DNA of 39,966 nt from Ignavibacteria bacterium (GTDB lineage Bacteria > Bacteroidota > Ignavibacteria > Kapaibacteriales > UBA4661), in assembly GCA_013298775.1 (NCBI GenBank), contig JAAFIV010000041.1:1-39966 (forward strand), in the 5' to 3' direction. Below, in pieces: positions 33,458 through 39,966 of this stretch. A program made the translations under genes and the position numbers. A model generated the notes under the pieces. That model saw only the letters and a program-made list of their open reading frames with translations, did not search any database and was not told the origin of the DNA. Numbering within the stretch: the first letter of the stretch is position 1; each line of letters starts with the position of its first letter.

Positions 33458-36010
33458 TCAAAAAAACATCGGAAACGCCGCCGGACGCGCTTCGTGCATG
33501 ATTTCATACGCAGCCATAAAAACGTGTTCTACGTCGGGTTTGCACCAATAGTTTCCGTCCGTGCCGTAGGCGGGGCGATTTTCCTTGCCCGTCAGTGTGC
33601 GCGGCGCGGCATCAAGCCACTTGTAGCCGCCTTGATTCTCCAAAACGTGCTGCATCATATACGCGGTGCAGCCGCCCGGAACGTCCTCATCCACAAATAA
33701 AATGCGATTTGTTTTTTGCAAAGATTTTCCAATCATACCAAAACGGTCGAACGGAAGGAGCGATTGCACGTCAATTACTTCGGCGCGAATGCCCGCATCG
33801 GCAAGCATTTCTGCGGCTTTCATGGCAAGGCGTAAGGTTGCGCCGTAGCTCACAATCGTAATATCGTCGCCCTCGCGCAGAATTTCTGGCACACCGAGCG
33901 GAAGCGTGTATTCATCAATGTTTGAAGGCATTTTTTCTTTTAAGCGATACCCGTTCAGCACCTCAATCACTAAGGCTGGGTCGCCTTCCGAGCGCAAGAG
34001 CGTGTTGTAAAAGCCAGCCGCTTGCACCATATTTCGCGGCACAAGCACGTGAATCCCACGCACAAAGCTCACAATGCCCGACATCGGCGAACCCGAATGC
34101 CACACGCCTTCCAAGCGGTGTCCGCGTGTGCGGATAATCACGGGGGCTTTCTGCCCGCCTTTGGTGCGGTATTGCAAGCACGCAAGGTCGTCGGACATGA
34201 TTTGAAGCGCGTACAGCAAATAATCCAAATACTGAATTTCTGCAATCGGACGCAAACCCCGCATTGCCAAGCCAATTCCCTGCCCTAAAATTGTTGCCTC
34301 GCGTATGCCAGTGTCGCTCACACGCAACTCGCCGAATTTCTTCTGCAACCCCGAAAATGCTTGATTCACATCGCCCAAATAGCCAACGTCTTCGCCAAAC
34401 GCCACAATACGCGCATCACGCTTGAATGCCGCATCAAAACACGTATTCAAGATTTCAAAACCGCTTTTCATTGGTGCATCCTCGGCATAGACCGCAGGAA
34501 TGACGGGGGCTTTGAGCGGAGAATCGTCGGTGTCGTTGTATAAATTGCTGTTGTAGCGGTTCGTGTTGAGGTCTTCGTGTTTGTATCGCCAGTCGAGCAG
34601 AGCTTGTTTTGCGGGAATATTTTCATTGCGCACGGTGAACAAAACCCACGACACGGCGGACATCACGTCTTTGCGCTCAGGCATTTTAATTGCGCGGAGG
34701 TCGGTAATAATTTTGCGAATGGCTTCAGCATTGACCGAAACTGACTGCGCAGCGATTTGTTCAAAAAATGCGCAGGCTTCTTCCACATCAGCAAAAATGG
34801 GCGACAAATACGCATCGAACGCCAGTTTGCGGGCTTCTTCGGCAGATTGTTTTGTCCGCGCTTCAATCTCATCTAATTCCTGTGCCGTCGCAATGCCGCT
34901 TTCCATCAACCATTCGCGCATTGCCAGCAAGCAATCATGCTCGCGCTCCCATTCCAAGCGTTCTTTGGACTTGTAGCGTTCATGGCTGCCCGACGTGGAA
35001 TGTCCTTGCGGCTGCGTGAGTTCGACAACGTGAATAAGCGCGGGAATGTGATGTTTCCTTGTTTCGCTGACTGCTTTGCGATACGTTTCGATAAGCGCGG
35101 GATAATCCCAGCCTTTTACTTGATAGACATTATAGCCCGTTTCGTCGCCGTCCTTGCGCTGGAAGCCGCTTAAAAGCTCGAACATATTCTCTTTGGTCAT
35201 TTGGAATTTGTTCGGTACGGAAATGCCGTAGCCGTCGTCCCAAATGGAAATCACTGCCGGAGCTTTCAGAACGCCAATCGCATTCACCGCTTCCCAAAAC
35301 ACGCCTTCGGCGCAGCTTCCATTGCCGATTGTTCCGAAGGCAACTTCATTTCCTTTGCGGGAAAATTGCGTCATTGCGTGAAGGTCGCCGATTTCGCGGT
35401 ACAAGCGCGAAGCATATGCAAGCCCCACCAAACGCGGCATCTGTGCTGCGGTTGGGGAAATATCGGCTGAGGAATTTTTCATTTCCGTGAGATTTTTCCA
35501 CTTGCCGTTTTTATCCAAGCTGCGCGTTGCAAAGTGAGCATTCATCGTGCGTCCAGCCGTTGCGGGTTCGTGGTCGAGGTCGGTGTGCGCGTAGAGTTGG
35601 GCGAACATTTGGCGGACGGTCGTGCCGCCGATTGCCATCATAAAGGTTTGGTCGCGGTAGTAGCCAGAGCGAAAATCGCCATTCTCGAAAAACCGCGCCA
35701 TTGCGAGCTGCGGCACTTCTTTTCCATCGCCAAAAATCCCAAATTTTGCATTGCCCGACAATGCTTCGCGCCGTCCCATAAGGCTCGCAGCGCGGCTTTC
35801 CCAGCCAATGGCGTAATCGTGCAAAACGTCTTCACGCGACAAGCCAAGTGCCTTCAATGCGGCATCGCTACTGCCTGCGTGGGCTGCTGCTTTCGTGCCA
35901 TTTTGCAAAGATTGCTTGTGCGGAGCATTCCCGTTAGCGTGTGATTTCGCGCCATTTGGAGCGTTTTTAGATGCGGCGGATGGTGAAGTTTTGGAAGAAG
36001 AAGTTTTCAT
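33458..36010 (-). CDS. Fused alpha-beta E1 component of a 2-oxoacid dehydrogenase
   Basis: This 850-residue thiamine-diphosphate enzyme joins both E1 subunits in one chain. The alpha part (about 80-430) carries the ThDP-binding stretch GTIGNGSCAEGVFWEAVNA (from about 227) and WDDGYGIS (about 255). The beta part (about 510-850) has FGEDVGYLGDVNQAF, GQGIGLAMRGLRPIAEIQY and the transketolase C-terminal domain (EVIDVQSLLPFD). It decarboxylates branched-chain 2-oxoacids or pyruvate and hands the acyl group to an E2. GNG for GDG and DD for NN are usual in the Bacteroidota form as I recall it. The first 50 residues are Ser/Asn/Ala/Lys-rich and probably disordered. No E2 or E3 gene is nearby. Confidence 0.92.
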   Translation of the reverse strand: MKTSSSKTSPSAASKNAPNGAKSHANGNAPHKQSLQNGTKAAAHAGSSDAALKALGLSREDVLHDYAIGWESRAASLMGRREALSGNAKFGIFGDGKEVPQLAMARFFENGDFRSGYYRDQTFMMAIGGTTVRQMFAQLYAHTDLDHEPATAGRTMNAHFATRSLDKNGKWKNLTEMKNSSADISPTAAQMPRLVGLAYASRLYREIGDLHAMTQFSRKGNEVAFGTIGNGSCAEGVFWEAVNAIGVLKAPAVISIWDDGYGISVPNKFQMTKENMFELLSGFQRKDGDETGYNVYQVKGWDYPALIETYRKAVSETRKHHIPALIHVVELTQPQGHSTSGSHERYKSKERLEWEREHDCLLAMREWLMESGIATAQELDEIEARTKQSAEEARKLAFDAYLSPIFADVEEACAFFEQIAAQSVSVNAEAIRKIITDLRAIKMPERKDVMSAVSWVLFTVRNENIPAKQALLDWRYKHEDLNTNRYNSNLYNDTDDSPLKAPVIPAVYAEDAPMKSGFEILNTCFDAAFKRDARIVAFGEDVGYLGDVNQAFSGLQKKFGELRVSDTGIREATILGQGIGLAMRGLRPIAEIQYLDYLLYALQIMSDDLACLQYRTKGGQKAPVIIRTRGHRLEGVWHSGSPMSGIVSFVRGIHVLVPRNMVQAAGFYNTLLRSEGDPALVIEVLNGYRLKEKMPSNIDEYTLPLGVPEILREGDDITIVSYGATLRLAMKAAEMLADAGIRAEVIDVQSLLPFDRFGMIGKSLQKTNRILFVDEDVPGGCTAYMMQHVLENQGGYKWLDAAPRTLTGKENRPAYGTDGNYWCKPDVEHVFMAAYEIMHEARPAAFPMFF

Positions 36011-36140
36011 GGCAACAGCAGCGAAACCAATACAATGAAAAAAAATGTGAATTGCGACAAGTACAGTCTCGCAAACTACAATCTTCCCCAGATATAGCCA
36101 ACATCTTCGTTCTTTACGAGAAAAAATTTGGTCTAATAAA

Positions 36141-36290
36141 AGGTAACTGGTCAGGTACTATCTCGTCGGGCGGCTGTTATCACAAGTGTAGTAGCCTTAC
36201 GGCGAGTGGTGTGCAAGCGACGCACCCGCCGTAAGGCAGCGTTTACGCACTCTTCAGCCGCCTGACGGGGATATACCTGACGAGTTACAA
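36141..36290. repeat. Family B element, copy B3, with three nested stems
   Basis: The outer arms are ggtaactggtcaggta (36142-36157) and tacctgacgagttacaa (36274-36290). Inside, cgtcgggcggctg (36164-36176) pairs with cagccgcctgacg (36255-36267). Innermost, gccttacggcg (36194-36204) pairs perfectly with cgccgtaaggc (36227-36237). It lies between the dehydrogenase and LytTR genes. Confidence 0.85.
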
Positions 36291-36357
36291 TAATAGATTC
36301 TTTTTCAGGATAAATACTTGCTTTTCTTACACTTCGGCGTACTAGCGCAAGCACGAA

Positions 36358-37149
36358 CTACCGCTCCATCCACGCACGGAACACACTTGCCCGCTCTTGG
36401 CTCACCAGCACGATTTCATCAGGCTTCGGGGCAAGTTCAACGACGATTTTCCCTTTTGATTCAGGCTTGAAGGACTGAATTGCCTGAACATGGCATAAAT
36501 ACTTGCGATTAAGCCGAAAGAATGTTTTCGGGTCGAGGTCTGTTTCAAGGTCGGCAATATTTTTCTCGGTGAAAAATCGCTCGCTACGCTGCGTGATGAC
36601 TGAAACGATACGGCTTTCCGTGTAGCAATACGCAATCTCACTTACCTCCAAAGGCACGTATTCCCGCCCTTTCTGCACGACGATTCGCTCTTTGTTTATT
36701 CGCTCCTTACGTGCAGAGTTATTTCCCTGCAAATGCTTCAAGAGCGCGTCAATACTTGCTTCCTGACCATGCGAGAAATGCTGCTTGAGTTTGGAATATT
36801 TGTCGAAAGCGCGGTAGAGTTTTTCGCGCTGAATCGGCTTCAGTACATAATCAATGCCATTGTGCGAAAACGCCTCCGTCAAGTATTCATCAAATGCTGT
36901 GGTGAAGATGACTGGTGCTTCCACGCGGCATTCTTCAAAAATTTCAAACGCAACACCGTCGGAAAGCTGAATATCCATCAAAATCACATCTGGCTCTGTT
37001 TCAGGAATGAGTCGCACTGCATCCCGCACCGAACCTGCCTCGCCGACGATTCGTATTTCCGCGCCAAACTTTTCCGCGCCGTATTCTTCCGCCAAACGGC
37101 GTAGTTTCTCGCGTGCGGGTGTTTCGTCTTCGATGATGAGGATGTTCAT
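36358..37149 (-). CDS. LytTR-family response regulator
   Basis: This 263-residue two-component regulator has a receiver domain (1-125) with acidic pocket Glu7-Asp8, phospho-accepting Asp59 (LMDIQLSDG) and the conserved Lys in VLKPI. A LytTR DNA-binding domain (about 160-263) follows, with RIVVQKGREYVPLEVSEIAYC, TFFRLNRKYLCHVQAI and FKPESKGKIVVEL. It probably dimerises on paired direct repeats in promoters. The ATG at 37149 begins the first receiver strand; upstream in-frame residues are repeat-derived. A LytS/His_kinase partner is usually adjacent but is not seen here. Six copies of a 7-bp repeat lie just upstream. Confidence 0.92.
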   Translation of the reverse strand: MNILIIEDETPAREKLRRLAEEYGAEKFGAEIRIVGEAGSVRDAVRLIPETEPDVILMDIQLSDGVAFEIFEECRVEAPVIFTTAFDEYLTEAFSHNGIDYVLKPIQREKLYRAFDKYSKLKQHFSHGQEASIDALLKHLQGNNSARKERINKERIVVQKGREYVPLEVSEIAYCYTESRIVSVITQRSERFFTEKNIADLETDLDPKTFFRLNRKYLCHVQAIQSFKPESKGKIVVELAPKPDEIVLVSQERASVFRAWMER

Positions 37150-37173
37150 GGTTGCTTGGAGCTTGGTTACTTG

Positions 37174-37215
37174 GTCATTCGTCATTCGTCATTCGTCATT
37201 CGTCATTCGTCATTG
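37174..37215. repeat. 7-bp tandem repeat upstream of the LytTR gene
   Basis: Five perfect copies of gtcattc and one gtcattg run without gaps from 37174 to 37215, starting 25 bp before the LytTR start codon. Being seven bases long, a change in copy number would shift spacing in its promoter or leader. Confidence 0.9.
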
Positions 37216-37312
37216 GTGCAGTAAGCTACTGCTTTGCGACTGATATTGCGAGAGAATTTTGTAGATTAGAAAATGTAGATTACGGAAAATGAATTGTTGA
37301 GCAAACACTGCA

Positions 37313-38143
37313 ATGAAACCACAAATTTTTGAGCCATCACACGAATTGAAAGAATTTGTCTGGTGCTATTGGAATTTGGAAGCCGACAAAGACACAACAC
37401 CTGTAAAAAACACCATTGTTCCCGATGGAACGATGAAGCTGATATTTCACTATGGCGACGCATACAGGCATCATCCGAAAAGCGGTGAAAGCATTGTTTT
37501 GCCAAAATGCTTTTTGATTGGGCAACTGACGCAACCGTATGTAGTAGAACCACTTGGCGTTACAGGCTCATTCATTGTACGCTTTCACCCGAACGGATTT
37601 TTGCCCTTTACGACGAAACCCATCAAGGACATGGAAAATACCGCCGTTCCCATAGCTGCACTCTTTGGAAATGAAGGTACAGAAATCGGTGAAAAGATTC
37701 TCCATGCAAACAATACCGCCGAGCGAATACGCCTCATAGAAGCATTTTTACTACAACGCTTGACGGATACCAAGACCATAGATTTTGTCGTGCAATCAAC
37801 CGTTGAAACGATTTTGACAGCGAACGGAACATTTGCAGTGAATGAGCTGTCTAAGCGAAACAATATCAACCGCAGACAATTAGTGCGTAAGTTTTCGTCT
37901 GCTATTGGTTTAAGCCCAAAGCAACTTTCAAAAACGATACGAATTCAAGCGACCTTAAAAACACTTTTGACGAAAGAAATTAGAACGCTTACCGATGTGG
38001 CATACGAAAACGAATATTTTGACCAAGCGCATTTTATCAAAGAATTCAAGGAATTTACGGGGCTGACACCGAAAGAGTTTTATGGCGACGACCTGAAAAT
38101 GTCGCTCATTTTTGACAACAAAGATTTTGAAAAAGAAGAATAG
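37313..38143 (+). CDS. AraC-family transcription regulator with DUF6597-type sensor domain
   Basis: This 276-residue protein has an N-terminal domain of the kind often found before AraC helices in Bacteroidota (EFVWCYWNLEAD, IVPDGTMKLIFHYGD, GSFIVRFHPNGFLPF). A double helix-turn-helix AraC domain follows (about 170-262; FAVNELSKRNNINRRQLVRKF, then LTDVAYENEYFDQAHFIKEFKEFTGLTPKEF). It likely binds a small ligand and controls nearby genes. The closest downstream gene is a VOC protein, 88 bp away, a plausible target. It is divergent from the LytTR gene. AT content seems higher than in the core genes to the left. Confidence 0.88.
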   Translation: MKPQIFEPSHELKEFVWCYWNLEADKDTTPVKNTIVPDGTMKLIFHYGDAYRHHPKSGESIVLPKCFLIGQLTQPYVVEPLGVTGSFIVRFHPNGFLPFTTKPIKDMENTAVPIAALFGNEGTEIGEKILHANNTAERIRLIEAFLLQRLTDTKTIDFVVQSTVETILTANGTFAVNELSKRNNINRRQLVRKFSSAIGLSPKQLSKTIRIQATLKTLLTKEIRTLTDVAYENEYFDQAHFIKEFKEFTGLTPKEFYGDDLKMSLIFDNKDFEKEE

Positions 38144-38231
38144 CTGTGTCCCAATTTTACAATTTTAGGTGTGTGATGTGGTGCATTTTTGTAGCACAAT
38201 TTTTCACCATTCACCTCAAATTTTTACCACA

Positions 38232-38612
38232 ATGAACAGCTTCACTTCAAACCCAGTCGGTTGGTTCGATATTCACGTGTCCGACATTGACCGCGCAAAA
38301 AAATTCTACGGAACGGTCTTCAACGCCAAATTTGTTGATTTGCCCATAGAATGGGGCAAACAATCGTTTTTCCCTTTTAGCCCTGAAAGCCCGAATATAT
38401 CAGGCGCGTTGGTCGAAAAAAAGGATATGCAGCCGAACGCAAGCAGCACCGTTGTCTATTTTGAAACGGAAGATTGCACCGCCGAAGAACAGCGCATCCA
38501 GCAAGCAGGCGGCAAAGTTGTACAACCCAAAATGCACATTGGCGAATTTGGGTATGTGTCAATCTTCATTGACAGCGAGGGCAATACTGTTGGGCTTCAT
38601 TCACGAAAATAG
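38232..38612 (+). CDS. VOC-family protein (glyoxalase-like)
   Basis: This 126-residue single VOC domain protein shows VGWFDIHVSDIDRAKKFYGTVF at the start and FGYVSIFIDSEGNTVGLHS at the end, the pattern of the glyoxalase-like YdcJ/CarA-type proteins with a VGWFEIpV-like beginning. The metal-binding His in FDIHV is present. A function in detoxification or ligand binding is possible but not shown. The ATG at 38232 is chosen because the upstream GTG frame gives unrelated residues. Only 9 bp separate it from the TfoX-N gene, and with the AraC gene it may form one unit. Confidence 0.87.
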   Translation: MNSFTSNPVGWFDIHVSDIDRAKKFYGTVFNAKFVDLPIEWGKQSFFPFSPESPNISGALVEKKDMQPNASSTVVYFETEDCTAEEQRIQQAGGKVVQPKMHIGEFGYVSIFIDSEGNTVGLHSRK

Positions 38613-38621
38613 TGCGCTATT

Positions 38622-38978
38622 ATGACCTACGACATCAATCTTGTAAACCGAGTGCGGGATCTTCTTGCCGAAGTACCGAACATCGACGTTGAAGAAAAAG
38701 AAATGTTTGCCGTTCTCAATTTTATGGTGAACGGAAAGACCTGTGTTTGTGTGCGTGGCGAGGATTTGATGTTGCGTTTCGACCCAAAGCTGCAAGAAGA
38801 ACTTTCCGAACGCAAGGGCTACGAAACAATGCTGATGAAAGGCAAAGAGTACAAAGGCTATTGCTACATCAATGCGGAGGGGTTGAAGAGCAAAACAGAC
38901 TTTGAGTATTTCATCAGTCTTTGCCTTGACTACAACAAGGTTTCCAAAAAGTCGAAGAAGAAGGCAACGAGCCGCTAA
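38622..38978 (+). CDS. TfoX N-terminal domain protein
   Basis: This 118-residue protein matches the TfoX/Sxy N-terminal domain: VEEKEMFAVLNFMVNGKTCVCVRGEDLMLRF and EYKGYCYINAEGLKSKTDFEYFISLCLDY. The usual MFGGxxF word reads MFAVLNF. The family is named for competence regulators of gammaproteobacteria, but single-domain members in other groups have no known role. A basic tail (SKKSKKKATSR) could bind nucleic acid. It is the last gene before a strong terminator and probably in one operon with the VOC gene. Confidence 0.85.
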   Translation: MTYDINLVNRVRDLLAEVPNIDVEEKEMFAVLNFMVNGKTCVCVRGEDLMLRFDPKLQEELSERKGYETMLMKGKEYKGYCYINAEGLKSKTDFEYFISLCLDYNKVSKKSKKKATSR

Positions 38979-38995
38979 TACACACGTCTTTGCAC

Positions 38996-39044
38996 AAAAA
39001 AGACCTGAACACAAGACGAAACCTTATGTTCAGGTCTTTTTTTT
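38996..39044 (+). terminator. Rho-independent terminator after the TfoX-N gene
   Basis: The stem aaaaagacctgaac (from 38996) pairs with gttcaggtctttttt (39028 on), followed by more T. It may work in both directions and would also end the toxin-antitoxin transcript from the right. Confidence 0.88.
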
Positions 39045-39139
39045 ATTTGAGAACAATGTACGAAAAAATGCCGATGAAGTCTGGTGTAGTATGTGATTGA
39101 GGATATTGATTCAGTCCTCATTACCCCACCTTCCAGACT

Positions 39140-39307
39140 TTATTTTGATGCCGATGGCTTTATTGTTAGGCTTTGTCGCTGCTCAAAATAAGCGATAATT
39201 TCTTCTTTGGTCATTGCAGAGAGTTCCATGCTGATTTTTGTGCGTTGTTCTCGCATAAATTGCACAGCATCGAACTCTTTCGTTAATGGATTATTCTTCG
39301 TTTTCAT
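39140..39307 (-). CDS. Short antitoxin-like protein downstream of the PIN toxin
   Basis: This 55-residue reading frame starts at the ATG at 39307, overlapping the last 17 nt of the PIN gene, and ends at 39140. The protein contains KEFDAVQFMREQRTKIS and MELSAMTKEEIIAYFEQRQ. This pattern (FDAVxxMRxxRDKIS followed by a short amphipathic helix) is what I recall from small proteins encoded next to PIN-domain genes of this type. The overlap points to translational coupling. It would bind and hold the PIN nuclease inactive. The gene is easily missed because of its length. Confidence 0.72.
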   Translation of the reverse strand: MKTKNNPLTKEFDAVQFMREQRTKISMELSAMTKEEIIAYFEQRQSLTIKPSASK

Positions 39308-39761
39308 AGTATTCAAATTCTCTTGGTGAACGAATTTCTAGTTCTTTGTAGCCATTTTTGATATTGATGGAGTTATAGCCTCGAATACGCTGCATATTGA
39401 CAATGTGTTTGAAATTCCAGCTCACCAGAAAGTCTGCATGGTGAATAGTTGAGAGCGCAATGTGCAAACAATCGGCATAGCTGGTTTTCCCGACAACTTT
39501 TTCAGCAATATAAGCATTTGCAAGGTCAATAGCTTCTTCTGAAACCGATAAAAATTCAACCCATTCAGTTCTGAGTGCAATGACAAGTTCTTGAATATAC
39601 GAAGGTGCTGGAGCAAGTTCTTCTTGGGTCAAGGTCGAAAACAGTATGATAAATTCTCCATCATTTACTCTTTCAAAAAGAGGTTTTGTGTGATTGGCAA
39701 ACTCTTCGTCGAAGTATCCGCCAAATACGGATGTATCAAGGTATAGGCGTTGTCGGGGCAT
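39291..39761 (-). CDS. PIN-domain toxin (VapC-like ribonuclease)
   Basis: This 156-residue PIN domain carries the acidic metal site: Asp9 in LYLDTSVFGG, Glu47/Glu48 in LTQEELAPAP, Asp97 in SYADCLHIAL and Asp110 in HADFLVSWNFKHI. PIN toxins cut RNA, often tRNA or rRNA, with magnesium. This subgroup starts with YLDTSVFGGYFDEEF and is common in Bacteroidota and cyanobacteria. The partner gene lies downstream and overlapping, which is the reverse of the usual antitoxin-first order of vapBC. The region to the right (39762-39966) is AT-rich and has no clear gene; it should contain the promoter. Confidence 0.88.
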   Translation of the reverse strand: MPRQRLYLDTSVFGGYFDEEFANHTKPLFERVNDGEFIILFSTLTQEELAPAPSYIQELVIALRTEWVEFLSVSEEAIDLANAYIAEKVVGKTSYADCLHIALSTIHHADFLVSWNFKHIVNMQRIRGYNSINIKNGYKELEIRSPREFEYYENEE

Positions 39762-39966
39762 TTGGAGTAATCAGTTTCATTAAATAAATTTTTATGAGTG
39801 CGAGGTTTCTTTTTTGCATTCGTTTTTCTAATTCTTCCGATATAAGTACATAATGAAAAGTTTTTCGGCAATTGTTTGGAAATACGGGTTAAAAATGGCA
39901 GATTCCTGAAAAGAACATGAATATACGCCATTTTTCGCCACTATTGCCTTTCCTCAGCTATGTTGT

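Noticed and set aside
33458-36010. Loss of thiamine-diphosphate binding, as GDG reads GNG and NN reads DD in the E1 fusion.
   Set aside because: As far as I recall, fused E1 proteins of Bacteroidota commonly show this form (GNx..WDDGYGIS), so it is a subfamily trait rather than damage.

Overview
The window is a moderate-GC bacterial chromosome segment with no rRNA, tRNA, phage or transposase gene. It looks like the Bacteroidota/Chlorobiota (FCB) side of the tree; a Kapabacteria- or Ignavibacteria-like lineage is my guess, not a proof. Reasons: several genes have promoters of the Bacteroidota form TTTG-N19/20-TAnnTTTG; there is a DUF3127 protein, a two-component-regulator-propeller histidine kinase, a fused E1 alpha/beta dehydrogenase with the GNG/WDDGYGIS signature, TonB-type outer-membrane barrels and a LytTR regulator; and many starts lack a strong Shine-Dalgarno.

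Layout. 0.2-4.0 kb: quinone-oxidoreductase-like MDR enzyme, VOC protein (minus), TIGR01777-type epimerase and PhoH ATPase. 4.3-7.8 kb: TonB-dependent receptor converging on a Gfo/Idh/MocA oxidoreductase across a shared terminator. 8.1-10.7 kb: Hpt protein, a sugar-modification operon (hexapeptide acyltransferase plus two tandem FdtA/QdtA-like ketoisomerases) and DUF3127. 10.8-16.5 kb: murB, then purD with an unknown membrane protein, and a chemotaxis receptor (minus). 16.8-20.0 kb: unknown membrane protein, SRAP protein, MscS channel, small coiled-coil protein. 20.3-28.2 kb: 1190-residue sensor kinase, inositol-monophosphatase family enzyme, YdjM-like membrane protein, M20 dipeptidase, PAP2 phosphatase. 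28.3-32.9 kb: a GH2-like periplasmic protein fused to six membrane helices, followed by a plug-less TonB-type barrel. 33-37.1 kb (minus): small coiled-coil protein, E1 alpha-beta dehydrogenase, LytTR regulator. 37.3-39.8 kb: AraC regulator, VOC protein, TfoX-N protein, and a PIN-domain toxin with a short antitoxin-like gene downstream.

The most unusual feature is not a gene. The gaps are packed with short palindromic elements of at least four families (called A-D here) plus three unique long palindromes. Several are built as two inverted small hairpins (REPIN/BIME-like). Copies occur in opposite orientation, some are nested inside others, and none lies in a called gene. No REP-associated transposase is present in the window. 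Other candidates for novelty are the GH2-like/6-TM protein with its plug-less barrel, the 11-bp tandem repeat that runs into the start codon of the big kinase, and the toxin-first PIN module.
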